Part shown: positions 8,448 through 17,353 of the stretch, in pieces
Layout of the letters: the number at the start of each line of letters is the position of its first letter
Position numbering within the stretch: position 1 is the stretch's first letter
From: Hyphomonadaceae bacterium
GTDB taxonomy: Bacteria; Pseudomonadota; Alphaproteobacteria; Caulobacterales; Aquidulcibacteraceae
DNA: 62,125 bases
NCBI GenBank assembly: GCA_023384105.1
Contig: JAHDXR010000019.1
Location: 1-62,125, forward strand
Reading direction: 5' to 3'
Notes under the pieces: model-generated
The model's database searches: none
What the model saw: the letters and a program-made list of their open reading frames with translations, nothing else
Told to the model about the DNA's origin: nothing
Position numbers and translations under genes: made by a program

Positions 8448-9484
8448 GCCGTTCTGCTCCCGCTGGAAGGGTAGTTGTCGAAACACATTGCGCGCCGGCG
8501 ATGCACAGAGGGCGTTCCGCCGTAGGCGTAGTCGAACAAGGCGCGCTTGAACCAGATCTGCAGATCGTACTCCCAAGTATAGCCGATGCCGCCATGCAAC
8601 TCGATCGCGATGCGAGCGGTCTGAACGAAGCGATCGGTCAAATGCGCCTTTGCAAGGGAGGCCGCGCGCGAGCGCTCGGCGGGCCGCTCGTCAAATGCAA
8701 GCGCTGCGTACCAATAAAGACCGCGCGCAGGTTCGATCTCAGCGGCCAGATTGGCGAGCTGGTGCTTGACGCCTTGGAAGCTCCCGATCGGTGCGCCGAA
8801 CTGAACCCGTTGGCGCACGTGGGCGCAGGTGAGGTCGAGCATGCGCGAGGCGCCGCCAAAGGCGTCTGCGGCGATGAGCACCGCCAGCGCATCCATCAGC
8901 AAGGTTGAGGCTTCGGCGCCGGGCAGCGTTTGCGCGTCCTTGAGATCGAGCGATGCGCCGTAGAACCGTCGCGTGCGATCGACGACATTGCGCTCCGCCC
9001 ATACGATGGACTGGGTCTCCTCGATGAGACAAAGCCGTCCGTCAGGCGTTTCAGCGACGATGAGGCCGGCCAGCGGTCCGTAGAGCACGTCCCGGTTACC
9101 GCCATCGTGCGAACGCAGCGCGATTGAGGCGAGCAGCTCGCCGGCGGCGAGGGCTGGGAGATAGCGCGCCTTCTGCGCCTCGCTGCCGCATTTTTCGAGC
9201 ATGAGCGCGGCAAGCGCGTGGCCCAGAAACGGACCGGGCGCGGCCTCCGCGCCGAGCGCTTCCGCGACGAGCGCGAGATCGATCAAAGGCAGGCCCAGCC
9301 CGCCATGGGCGGAACCGACGCCGACGCCCGTGACGCCGAGCGCGGCGATGCCTGCCCAGAACTCGCGGTCGAAACCGTCGCCCTCGAATGCGCGCCGGCG
9401 GACGCCGCCATCGCATGCGTCGCGCACAAACGCTCGCACGGCGTCCTGCAGCGCGCGTTGGTCGTCGGTCAGACGAAAGCTCAT
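8444..9484 (-). CDS. Acyl-CoA dehydrogenase, shorter subunit lacking the usual catalytic Glu
   Basis: 346 residues from the ATG at 9484, overlapping the preceding ACAD stop by four bases. ACAD fold with VQFGAPIGSFQGVKHQLA and ELHGGIGYTWEYDLQIWFKRA. The C-terminal segment reads YAYGGTPSVHRR, so Gly occupies the position of the catalytic Glu of medium-chain ACADs. Short, Glu-less ACADs encoded next to a second ACAD are typical of heterotetrameric (alpha2-beta2) steroid-type dehydrogenases such as FadE28/FadE29. I infer a heteromer with the 9481-10632 product. Confidence 0.9.
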   Translation of the reverse strand: MSFRLTDDQRALQDAVRAFVRDACDGGVRRRAFEGDGFDREFWAGIAALGVTGVGVGSAHGGLGLPLIDLALVAEALGAEAAPGPFLGHALAALMLEKCGSEAQKARYLPALAAGELLASIALRSHDGGNRDVLYGPLAGLIVAETPDGRLCLIEETQSIVWAERNVVDRTRRFYGASLDLKDAQTLPGAEASTLLMDALAVLIAADAFGGASRMLDLTCAHVRQRVQFGAPIGSFQGVKHQLANLAAEIEPARGLYWYAALAFDERPAERSRAASLAKAHLTDRFVQTARIAIELHGGIGYTWEYDLQIWFKRALFDYAYGGTPSVHRRRAMCFDNYPSSGSRTA

Positions 9485-10632
9485 TGCGCGCTCCGCGGTA
9501 GATCGAGCCCGCGCTCGGCGATAATATTGCGCTGAATGTTGGAGGCGCCGCCGGCGATAGTGACCGCGACCGCGCGCAACGCCCAGAACATCGGGTCCAT
9601 GTTGTCGCGCGTGACGCCGGGCGGGGGCATCAAGAGGCCCTGATCGCCCAGCACGTCCTGCGCGAGCCTCGCTATCCTGAGGCCGATGTCGGTCGCCGAC
9701 AATTTCGTGCAAAGCGCCGCAAGTCCGGGATCCTCGCCCGCGGCGTCCATCGCCACCTGGCGCAGAACCGAATAGCGATGGGCGAGGCAATAGCCGTCGA
9801 TGATTCCGAGTTCCTCCATGATGTGATCGTGTTCGATCAGAGGACGTCCGTCGCGCAGCTTCGTGCGCGCGATTGCTTTTATCTGCACAACTAGGTCATC
9901 GAGCATATCGGGCGCATTTAAGCCGGCGCGTTCAAACGCAAGGGTCGTGCGTCCCACCGACCAGCCTTCGCCCGGCGCGCCGACAATCCAGTCCGCCGGC
10001 GTGCGCGCGCCGTCGAGAAAGACCTCGTTGAAATGGCTCTCGCCCGTCAGCTGCTTCAACGGCCGGACCGTGACGCCAGGCTGGCGCATGTCGAGCAGGA
10101 GATAGGAGAGCGTGTTGTGCTTGCCGCCCTCGCCGCCGGTGCGCGCCAGCAGAAACATGAAATCGGCGCGATGGGCGTCCGAGGTCCATATTTTGTGGCC
10201 GTGGATAACCCATTCATCGCCTTCGCGAACCGCGCGCGTGCGCAGCGACGCGAGATCGGATCCGGCCTCGGGTTCGGAATATCCCTGACACCAGAGCACA
10301 TCGCCCATCAGAGTAGGGCCGATGAAGCGTTGCTTTTGCCATTCGGCGCCGCGCACCAGCAGCGTGGGCGCAAGCATCTTCACACCGATGCCGGCGAGTT
10401 CGAAGGGCGCGCCCGCGGCCGCGCATTCTTCGCGTACGATCATAGAAAGCAGCGGATCGCCGTCGCCGCCGCCGCCGCCATAAGCCTTGGGGAAGCGAGG
10501 ATAGAAATAGCCGCGGGCGATGGCCTCGGCCCGGAACGCGCGCGCATCGCCCCCGGGCGACCAATGCGCGCCGATGAAGGCGCGCGCTTCCTCGCGAAAA
10601 CGTTCGTAGCTCGGACCGAAGCTCAGCTGCAT
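9481..10632 (-). CDS. Acyl-CoA dehydrogenase, larger subunit of a probable heteromer
   Basis: 383 residues from the ATG at 10632; a TTG 30 bases earlier lacks a Shine-Dalgarno and would overlap the ligase. ACAD signature QGYSEPEAGSDLASL, then HKIWTSDAHRADFM and the C-terminal AGGASNIQRNIIAERGL, where Gly replaces the medium-chain Glu. The NIIAERGLDLPR ending is typical of the FadE-type enzymes that work in heteromeric pairs. It is the fourth-from-last CoA gene of the operon and overlaps its partner by ATGA. Confidence 0.92.
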   Translation of the reverse strand: MQLSFGPSYERFREEARAFIGAHWSPGGDARAFRAEAIARGYFYPRFPKAYGGGGGDGDPLLSMIVREECAAAGAPFELAGIGVKMLAPTLLVRGAEWQKQRFIGPTLMGDVLWCQGYSEPEAGSDLASLRTRAVREGDEWVIHGHKIWTSDAHRADFMFLLARTGGEGGKHNTLSYLLLDMRQPGVTVRPLKQLTGESHFNEVFLDGARTPADWIVGAPGEGWSVGRTTLAFERAGLNAPDMLDDLVVQIKAIARTKLRDGRPLIEHDHIMEELGIIDGYCLAHRYSVLRQVAMDAAGEDPGLAALCTKLSATDIGLRIARLAQDVLGDQGLLMPPPGVTRDNMDPMFWALRAVAVTIAGGASNIQRNIIAERGLDLPRSAQ

Positions 10633-10642
10633 GTCCGCGATC

Positions 10643-12160
10643 TCAGGCGCCCGGTTCTTCAAACAGTTTGCGTAGTTCCGGCTGGCTCACCTTCATCGAC
10701 GGCGTGCGCGGCAATTGATCGACCGCGAGGAGGCGAACCGGCACCTGGTAGGGCAGGAGTCGGTCGCGGAGATAGTCCTTGAGCGCGTCCGGCGTGAGCG
10801 CCTCGCGGCCGGATTTCACCAGATAGGCCGCGACGGGCACTTGGCCGAGGCGCGGATCGGCGAGCCCCACGACGGCGGCTTCGAGCACGTCGGGATGGGA
10901 TTCGATGGCGCGCACCACATCGTCGGGGATGATCTTGAAGCCGCCGCGAATGATGGCGTTGTCGGCGCGTCCCTTGATGTAGAGGAAGTCATCGGCGTCA
11001 AGCACGGCGAGATCGGTCGTGCGTAGCCAATTCTTGCCGTCGCCCAGGTGGCCGGCGAGAATTTCGAGCAGGCCTTGTTCGCCGCGCGGCAATTCCTCGC
11101 CCGTGTCGGGATCGACGATGCGCGCCTTGATGCCGGGATTGATGCGGCCGACGCTGCCGCGCTTCTCCGTGCGATAGCGGCGGAAATCCTCGAGCGTCCA
11201 GCCCGCGCCGGCGCCGGCGAATTCGGTGGCGCTGTAATTCTGCAGCACGGGCACGCCGTAGCGCTCGTAGAACTCGTCCGCGAGATCGGGATCAAGCGGC
11301 GCCGTGCCGGTGCGATAGGCGATGAGGCTCGACAAGTCTTCCTTGGGTACGTTTGCGTCCAGGATCATGCGCAGCGCCGACGGCGGCGCGCCCGCGACCT
11401 TCAGACGATGGCGTTTGACCGCGCCGACCCAGCCATCGACGGAGAACCTTTCGAGCAGCGTCACCTTCCTGCCGGCGGCGACGGCGTTCACGAGCGCGAA
11501 GATGCCGCTGATGTGCGCGTAAGGGTGGTTCACGAGGCTGATGCCCGGACGCAGCTTCGGCGGATCGTCGGCCTTGCGATTGTCATAGACGGCCGCATCG
11601 AACAGCGATTGTTCGAGCGTCTTCATTTTAAGCGGGATGCGCTTGGGCGCGCCGGTCGTGCCGCTCGTCAGCATCTCGATGACGACGGCGGGTTCGGGTT
11701 CGATGCGCAGATTGTCGCCACGCACCTGTTCGAGCCCGGCCACCGGGCGGATGGGCGCGGCCTTGTCGGTGGTGAGCTGAAGGCCCAGGCAGCCGATTTC
11801 ACGCGCCGCATCGCGCACCGCCGGGCGCTCCCAATCGCGCGCCAGTCCCACGATGACAGGCGGGCGCAGTGTCTTGATGTCTTCGGCGAGTTTCTCGTCG
11901 GGCAGCGAAGGATTGAGCGTGACCACGCAGCGATCGTTGGAGATGATGCGCAACAGCACGGCGCTCATCTCAGGCCGATTGCGCATCAGACCGCCGATGC
12001 GCACAGCGCCGGCGACGCCTGCCGTGTTCAGCGCCGCATCGAATGCGTCGCCAATCCTGGCGAGGTCGCCCCAAGTCCACCAGGTTTGATCGAACTCGAT
12101 CGCATCCGCGGACGGATCGACCGCCAGGACGCCGCTGATCAAGTTGCCCAGTCTCGACAT
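10643..12160 (-). CDS. Class I adenylate-forming enzyme, acyl-CoA ligase type
   Basis: 505 residues from the ATG at 12160; an upstream in-frame extension runs into the thioesterase gene and is ignored. Adenylate-forming signatures: LTSGTTGAPKRIPL (P-loop), YSATEF, RTTDLAVLDADDFLYIKGR, and the C-terminal catalytic Lys in PRTPSMKVSQPEL. It activates a carboxylic acid through an acyl-AMP to the CoA thioester. It lies 11 bases after the thioesterase and 10 bases before the ACAD pair. The acid is not predictable. Confidence 0.92.
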   Translation of the reverse strand: MSRLGNLISGVLAVDPSADAIEFDQTWWTWGDLARIGDAFDAALNTAGVAGAVRIGGLMRNRPEMSAVLLRIISNDRCVVTLNPSLPDEKLAEDIKTLRPPVIVGLARDWERPAVRDAAREIGCLGLQLTTDKAAPIRPVAGLEQVRGDNLRIEPEPAVVIEMLTSGTTGAPKRIPLKMKTLEQSLFDAAVYDNRKADDPPKLRPGISLVNHPYAHISGIFALVNAVAAGRKVTLLERFSVDGWVGAVKRHRLKVAGAPPSALRMILDANVPKEDLSSLIAYRTGTAPLDPDLADEFYERYGVPVLQNYSATEFAGAGAGWTLEDFRRYRTEKRGSVGRINPGIKARIVDPDTGEELPRGEQGLLEILAGHLGDGKNWLRTTDLAVLDADDFLYIKGRADNAIIRGGFKIIPDDVVRAIESHPDVLEAAVVGLADPRLGQVPVAAYLVKSGREALTPDALKDYLRDRLLPYQVPVRLLAVDQLPRTPSMKVSQPELRKLFEEPGA

Positions 12161-12171
12161 TCGCTGTTCCT

Positions 12172-12624
12172 TCAGTCTTTGATGCTGTTCGCGTCGGGCG
12201 TGCGCATGGGGCGGAACACGCCGCTTGCACGCAGAATCTCGCGCTGGCCGACATGCATGACGCAGTCGGCGAAGGCGAGGGTGTCGGAATACTTCCGCAC
12301 TTCGACGTCGATCTCGAGCCAATCGCCCGCGCTGGTGGGGCGCATGAAATCGGCGTTGAGATGCAAGGTCATGCGGGGCGGCAGGTCGGTCCCGTCATAG
12401 GCGCCGTACGACAGCGTGAAGTCCGCGAGCGCCAGCAGGAAGCCGCCGTGAGCGTAGCCGCGCGCGTGGCAATGCTGCGGCTCGATGCGAACTCCGAACG
12501 TTCGGCTGCGGCCTCGGCCTTTGACGTAATAGCGAGCGTTCACAGTGTGGGTGAACGCGCTGCGAAAGACGATGGGAACGAAGCCGTCGGGGACCTCGGC
12601 TTCGGCCTGCGGAGAGGTTGGCAT
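12172..12624 (-). CDS. PaaI-type hotdog thioesterase
   Basis: 150 residues from the ATG at 12624 (GAGG seven bases upstream); a GTG six bases earlier is possible but too close to that site. Hotdog fold with CHARGYAHGGFLLALADFTLSYG, the HGG-plus-acidic pattern of PaaI/4HBT thioesterases. It hydrolyses acyl-CoA, probably to relieve CoA trapping or release a product. It is the first gene of the minus-strand block and is divergent from a GntR regulator. Confidence 0.88.
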   Translation of the reverse strand: MPTSPQAEAEVPDGFVPIVFRSAFTHTVNARYYVKGRGRSRTFGVRIEPQHCHARGYAHGGFLLALADFTLSYGAYDGTDLPPRMTLHLNADFMRPTSAGDWLEIDVEVRKYSDTLAFADCVMHVGQREILRASGVFRPMRTPDANSIKD

Positions 12625-12766
12625 ATTCACGCCTCAGCCATAAATTCATATAACTTAATTGGCAACCAGCCTGGACATATTCTGGATAGCCAGCGCACAT
12701 AAAGGTGGGCAAAGGACGCGGTATTTGATTTGCTGGCCGGACCACGATGCGTCGAAGCGGAGCGTG

Positions 12767-13501
12767 ATGACCTCGAAGAAGAAGGCGGGCGGCTCGGCCC
12801 TCGCAACGACTGTGGCCGCCCTGCGCGCGGACGCGCTGGCGCACGCGGATGGGGAGTTGATCGGTTCGGAGGACGACCTGGTCGCCCGTCACGGCGTCAG
12901 CAGGCCGACCTTGCGCCAGGCCGCGGCGCTCGTGGCGCAGGAGCAATTGCTGCAGCCCAAGCGCGGCGTGGGCGGGGGCTATGTCGCTCGGCGGCCCACC
13001 AGCCGCGCGGTTACCCACATGGCCTCTATCTATCTGCAAATCCACGGCGCCGGGCTTGAGCAGATTGTCCAATCGGTGGAGCCGATCCGTACGGAATTGG
13101 CCCGTTTAGCCGCGATTTTTCTGGATGACGCCTCGCGGGCGGCGTTGCGCGAGTATGTCGAGCGCGAGGAGCAGCGCTCGGCGGAAGGACCGTCCTACCG
13201 GGCCTTCCTGCGCGGCGAGCGCGAATTCGGCCGGGTGATTGGAAAAGCGAGCCGCAACCAGGTGCTCTCGCTCTTTCTGGAGATCCTCTATGATCTCGCT
13301 TCCTCTCTGCGCGGCCAGAGCGATCTGATGGTCGGTCGCCCCGAACGCACCGCGCTCTACCGTCAGCAGCGCATGCGCATCGTTGAGGCGGTATTGGAAG
13401 GGGACGCCGACCTTGCCGTGCTGGCTTCGCGCCGTTGCTCGGCGCTCGGCCTGCAATGGATGCTGGAGGACGCGGGCCAAGAGGTCGCGGCCGAAGCATA
13501 G
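12767..13501 (+). CDS. GntR/FadR-family transcriptional regulator
   Basis: 244 residues from the ATG at 12767 (GGAG upstream); a longer frame from 12659 has no family similarity in its first 36 residues. An N-terminal winged helix (SEDDLVARHGVSRPTLRQAAALV, about residues 30-80) is followed by an all-helical FCD-type ligand domain. It is divergent from the thioesterase-ligase-ACAD block and upstream of the MaoC module, so it may control either. The wing has a glycine-rich GVGGGYV. Confidence 0.9.
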   Translation: MTSKKKAGGSALATTVAALRADALAHADGELIGSEDDLVARHGVSRPTLRQAAALVAQEQLLQPKRGVGGGYVARRPTSRAVTHMASIYLQIHGAGLEQIVQSVEPIRTELARLAAIFLDDASRAALREYVEREEQRSAEGPSYRAFLRGEREFGRVIGKASRNQVLSLFLEILYDLASSLRGQSDLMVGRPERTALYRQQRMRIVEAVLEGDADLAVLASRRCSALGLQWMLEDAGQEVAAEA

Positions 13502-13542
13502 CTGCACCCGCACGCCGCCGATTGACTGCCGCTAAACATTTA

Positions 13543-13552
13543 GCTCAATTAG
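13543..13552 (-). promoter_or_regulatory. Putative operator half, CTAATTGAGC
   Basis: On the minus strand this reads CTAATTGAGC, sharing AATTGAGC with the sites at 2364, 20240 and 33076. It lies in the 178-base gap before the MaoC gene that starts at 13680. The surrounding gap is otherwise unremarkable. Confidence 0.35.
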
Positions 13553-13679
13553 GGTCCCGGGCCCTGATGGGCCAGGATCGATCTTCCGGCGTACCGAAGA
13601 GAACGTCGCGGTCGCAACGATCGAGCTTTCCAGTGACGCCATGGCGGCGCTCGGCCGACCGGTAAGGATGAAGAGAACG

Positions 13680-14915
13680 ATGAGCACCGATCGCGGCATC
13701 GTGAAAGGTCAGATCACCGATGAAGGGATTGCGCAGATGCGTCAGCGCATCGGCTATCCCAATCCCACGCTTCGAGCAGGCCTCAATCTGGGGCCTTACA
13801 ATCGCACCGCGAGCGCTGACGCGATCCGTCGCTGGGTGCTGGGCATCGGCGACGACAATCCCCTCTATTGCGATCCCGCCTATGCGGCCGCATCGCGATG
13901 GCGAACGCCGATCGCTCCACCCGGCTTCGAGATGTCGATGGGCTGGGACCGTTCGCCCCAGCCGCCGGAAGATCTTGCTCGCGCCACGCAGAAGGCGCTG
14001 CGCGGCGTACACTTATTCAATTCAGGCGCTCAACACCGCTATTATCGGCCCATCCGGCCGGACGACGAATTGTTCCGATCGGAATGGGTCGCATCGGTGG
14101 AGGAAAAGCAAAGCCGCTTTGCGACGCGCTCGGTGCTCGTGACCAACGATCACCAGGTCTGGAATCAGCGCGGCGAAGTCGTGCTGGACGGCGCCAAATG
14201 GTACATTCACACCGAGCGCAAGCAGGCTTCGCGCGAGGAAGGCAAATACGCGAAGGACGAGCCCGCTTCGTATACGGACGAGCAGCTGCGCGAGATCGAG
14301 GACGCCTACGACAATCAGTATCTGCGCGGCGCCGACACGCTCTTCATCGAGGATTGCGAGATCGGCCAGCGTTTGCCGCGCATGGTCAAGGGTCCGCTCA
14401 CGATCACAGACCTCATCAATTTCCATATGGGCGCCGGCTGGCTGACCTATGGCAATTGGCCCTACCGGCTAGCATATGAAGGGCGCAAGAGCATCCGCGG
14501 CTTCTATACGCGCAATGAGTTCAACGCCTGGGACACGCTGCAGCGCATCCATTGGGACAGCGAGCTTGCGCGGCGTGTCGGCGTGCAGATGAGCTACGAC
14601 ATCGGGCCGATGCGCTTCGCCATGCTGACGCATTACCTGACCAATTTCGCGGGCGATGACGCCTGGATCTATTTCGTGCGGTCGGAGTACCGCAACTTCA
14701 ATTACATGGGCGACACCACTTGGCTCGATGGAACGATTGTCGACGTCAAGATCGACGAGAAGCTGGGTCCGCTGATCGAGATCGACGTGGTCGGGACCAA
14801 TCAGCGGGGCGCCGAGAACTTGCGCGGCCGTGGCGTCATCCTCGTCGCTTCTCGCGCACATGGCTTGGCGCAATTGCCCCCGCCGCCGCCGCTAACGGAG
14901 CATCGACATGGATGA
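13680..14915 (+). CDS. Two-domain MaoC-like (FAS1-like) dehydratase, copy 1
   Basis: 411 residues. N-terminal hotdog of the MaoC dehydratase N type (GDDNPLYCD at 57-65), then a second hotdog-like half (RGADTLFIEDCEIGQ onward, about 215-400). Predicted to hydrate an enoyl-CoA or dehydrate a hydroxyacyl-CoA. The usual GDxNPxH motif has Tyr where His is expected, so the active site may lie elsewhere or with a partner. The start at 13680 is chosen over upstream ATGs because family similarity begins there. Its stop overlaps the next crotonase by eight bases. Homologous to the inverted copy at 17350-18612. Confidence 0.85.
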   Translation: MSTDRGIVKGQITDEGIAQMRQRIGYPNPTLRAGLNLGPYNRTASADAIRRWVLGIGDDNPLYCDPAYAAASRWRTPIAPPGFEMSMGWDRSPQPPEDLARATQKALRGVHLFNSGAQHRYYRPIRPDDELFRSEWVASVEEKQSRFATRSVLVTNDHQVWNQRGEVVLDGAKWYIHTERKQASREEGKYAKDEPASYTDEQLREIEDAYDNQYLRGADTLFIEDCEIGQRLPRMVKGPLTITDLINFHMGAGWLTYGNWPYRLAYEGRKSIRGFYTRNEFNAWDTLQRIHWDSELARRVGVQMSYDIGPMRFAMLTHYLTNFAGDDAWIYFVRSEYRNFNYMGDTTWLDGTIVDVKIDEKLGPLIEIDVVGTNQRGAENLRGRGVILVASRAHGLAQLPPPPPLTEHRHG

Positions 14916-15690
14916 ATCGGGTCTCGTTCTCATTAACCGCGACGGCCCAATTGCGACCGTGCGGCTCAATCTGCCCGAAAAGCTCAACGCCTTGACGCGC
15001 GCGATGCGCGATCTCCTGGCGGTGCGCATTCCCGAACTGATCGACGACCCGACCTGTCGCGTGGTGTTGCTGACGGGGGCGGGGCGCGGCTTCTGCGCGG
15101 GGGGCGCGTTCAACGAGAAATCGGATCTGCGCGCAACGGCCACGCGCGAACGCATGGCGCGCGCACACACGACCTGGATTCGGCGCGTGCTCACGTCGGA
15201 TACGCTTTTTGTGTCGGCGGTGAACGGTCCCGCGGTCGGCGCGGGATTCGGGCTGGCGATGCTGGGCGATATCGTGCTGGCCTCGCGCGATGCGTTTTTC
15301 AAATCCGGCTTCCCGAATGTCGGCGCCGCGCCCGATTACGCCATCGGCTGGACGCTGACGCGCGCGGTCGGCGCGGTGCGCGCACGCGACATCCTTCTGT
15401 GCGATCGCCGCGTCGACGCCGAGACAGCCGAACGCATCGGCATGGTCGCGCGCGTGGTCGAACCGGAGCAGCTCGAAGCTGAAGCCATGGAAGTGTGCCG
15501 CCGGCTGGCGGCGGGTCCTTATGCGCTCGGGCTCGCCAAGACTATGGTGCGCAAGGCCGGCGAATTGAGCATCGACGAATACCTCGAGCTCGAGGCGTTC
15601 TCGCAGGGGCTCGCCTTCGCGTCCGAGGATTTGCACGCCGGACGAGTCGCGTTCGCCGCCAAGCGGAAGCCCGAGTTCAAGGGGACGTAG
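14908..15690 (+). CDS. Crotonase, PaaG-like isomerase type
   Basis: 260 residues. The crotonase fold is clear (FCAGGAF, NGPAVGAGFGLAML), but both hydratase glutamates are missing: GAGFGL replaces GGGCEL and GFPNVGAAPDYA replaces the PEV region. The Asp in APDYA is at the place of the catalytic Asp of PaaG-type isomerases (IPDCGG). It may therefore move a double bond or open an epoxide rather than hydrate. It overlaps the MaoC gene by eight bases and converges on the SDR with five bases between stops. Confidence 0.85.
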   Translation: MDESGLVLINRDGPIATVRLNLPEKLNALTRAMRDLLAVRIPELIDDPTCRVVLLTGAGRGFCAGGAFNEKSDLRATATRERMARAHTTWIRRVLTSDTLFVSAVNGPAVGAGFGLAMLGDIVLASRDAFFKSGFPNVGAAPDYAIGWTLTRAVGAVRARDILLCDRRVDAETAERIGMVARVVEPEQLEAEAMEVCRRLAAGPYALGLAKTMVRKAGELSIDEYLELEAFSQGLAFASEDLHAGRVAFAAKRKPEFKGT

Positions 15691-15695
15691 GGTCC

Positions 15696-16574
15696 TCAGG
15701 ATGCGACAGCTGCGGCCGGCTCGAAATGGACGCCGGGCGGCGGCGGATCGCTGTCGGGGATGAAGAGGCCCCGGCGCAACGGCATGCTCGGATCGACGCG
15801 ATAGACGTCGAAATTGCGCACGCCGGCGCGGTAGAGCACTGTGTCGTCGATGAAGCAATTGCCCGTGCATTCGTGTGCGGGTTGGGTCAGGATCCAGTAG
15901 GCTGCATCCGCTATGATGTCGGGCTTGCGGCATTTGCGCAGTTCTTCGGAATCCGCGAGCGTGAATTCGATCGCCGCGGTCGCCACGCCGATGCGCGGCC
16001 ACAGCGTGTTGGCGGCGACGCCGTTGGCGCGTTGTTCGGCGGCGACGCCGAGCGCGGCCAGCGTCATGCCGTACTTGCTCATTGTGTATGCGACATGTGC
16101 GCCGAGCCATTCGTCGCTCATGTTGAGCGGCGGCGACATGTTGAGGATGTGCGGATTGTCCGCCTTTATGAGGTGCGGCAGGCATGCGCGCGTCGTCATG
16201 AATGTGCCGCGCACATTGATCTGGTGCATGAGATCGTAGCGCTTCGGTTCGATATCGGCCGTCGACGCCTTGCTGATGGCGGAGGCGTTGTTGATGCAGA
16301 TATCGATGCCGCCGAAGCGATCGACGGCCCTGGCCACCGCGGCCTCGATCTGATCTTCGTGGCGAATATCGACCGCGACGGGCAACGCCTGGCCGCCGGC
16401 TTCCTCGATCTCGGCGGCGGCGGAATGGATCGTGCCCGGCAGCTTGGGGTGAGGCGAATCCGTTTTCGCGGCGACGACGATGTTGGCGCCGTCGCGCGCG
16501 GCTTTGAGCGCGATGGCGAGACCGATGCCGCGGCTGGCGCCGGTGATGAAGAGCGTTTTGCCTTTAAGGCTCAT
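15696..16574 (-). CDS. Short-chain dehydrogenase/reductase, HSDL2-like
   Basis: 292 residues from the ATG at 16574, overlapping the upstream crotonase stop by ATGA. Classical SDR: TGASRGIG cofactor motif (residues 11-18), NNAS, and YTMSK active site. The Ser normally about 13 residues before Tyr is seen near NMSPPLNMS. The layout fits the HSDL2-like branch often annotated as citronellol-type or hydroxysteroid dehydrogenases. It oxidises or reduces an alcohol/ketone on the acyl chain; the actual substrate is open. Confidence 0.9.
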   Translation of the reverse strand: MSLKGKTLFITGASRGIGLAIALKAARDGANIVVAAKTDSPHPKLPGTIHSAAAEIEEAGGQALPVAVDIRHEDQIEAAVARAVDRFGGIDICINNASAISKASTADIEPKRYDLMHQINVRGTFMTTRACLPHLIKADNPHILNMSPPLNMSDEWLGAHVAYTMSKYGMTLAALGVAAEQRANGVAANTLWPRIGVATAAIEFTLADSEELRKCRKPDIIADAAYWILTQPAHECTGNCFIDDTVLYRAGVRNFDVYRVDPSMPLRRGLFIPDSDPPPPGVHFEPAAAVAS

Positions 16575-17353
16575 GATTGGTTTCTCCGGGCGCCGTCGAG
16601 CGGGCGCGCCTGGCCGACCGCCTTGAGCATGCGAACGAAAGCGCCGCTTTCGCGGCGCATGATCGCGTCCGGATCGTGTTCGCCCGCATTCTCCCACAGG
16701 AGCGCCTTCGACATCTTGGTCTGCAACGCCGGGAATGCGGCGATCGATTGGGCCAGCTTCAGCACTTGATCCTGAAATTCGGCGTCCGTGAAGATCTCGG
16801 TGACGAGGCCGATCCGATAGGCTTCCTGCGCGTCGATCTCGCGTGCGCGCAGGCATAGATCGAGCGCCCGGCCGTGGCCGACGATGCGGCTGAGCAGGGC
16901 GGTGCTGGCGCACTCGGGCATCGCGCCCAGTCTGAGAAACGGAAAGGAAAACGTGGCGCTTGCTGCGGCCACGCGGATGTCGGCGGCCAGAATGTGGGTT
17001 GCCCCCAGCCCGATGGCGGGACCGTTGATCGCCGCGATCACGGGCTTCGATTCGATCAGCAGCTTCAGCCAATTGTGCTCGCCCTGGCCCATCGTCAGCG
17101 TGGAGGGATTGGGCGAGCGTCCGCTCTCATCCTTGGGCTCCGGCGGCGCCTTGAAATCGGAGCCTGCGCTGTAGGTCGAACCTTCGCCGGTCAGTACAAT
17201 GACGCGCACATCGTCGTCGGCGTTGGCGTCGCGGATGGCGGCCATGGTCTCGCGGACGAGCTGCGTGTTCCAGGCGTTGCGGCGCGCGATGCGATTGAAG
17301 CGGATGAGCGCGATCGCCTCGCGCTTCTCGAAGATGATCTCTTGCCCGCTCAT
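16571..17353 (-). CDS. Crotonase, enoyl-CoA isomerase type
   Basis: 260 residues from the ATG at 17353. Crotonase fold with SAGSDFKAP and NGPAIGLGATHILAAD. The first hydratase Glu is absent (LGATHI), but RLGAMPECASTALL resembles the PE-type segment of delta3-delta2 enoyl-CoA isomerases. It is sandwiched with ATGA overlaps between the MaoC gene (upstream) and the SDR (downstream), so all three are one transcript. Likely role: double-bond shift in an unsaturated acyl-CoA. Confidence 0.86.
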   Translation of the reverse strand: MSGQEIIFEKREAIALIRFNRIARRNAWNTQLVRETMAAIRDANADDDVRVIVLTGEGSTYSAGSDFKAPPEPKDESGRSPNPSTLTMGQGEHNWLKLLIESKPVIAAINGPAIGLGATHILAADIRVAAASATFSFPFLRLGAMPECASTALLSRIVGHGRALDLCLRAREIDAQEAYRIGLVTEIFTDAEFQDQVLKLAQSIAAFPALQTKMSKALLWENAGEHDPDAIMRRESGAFVRMLKAVGQARPLDGARRNQS

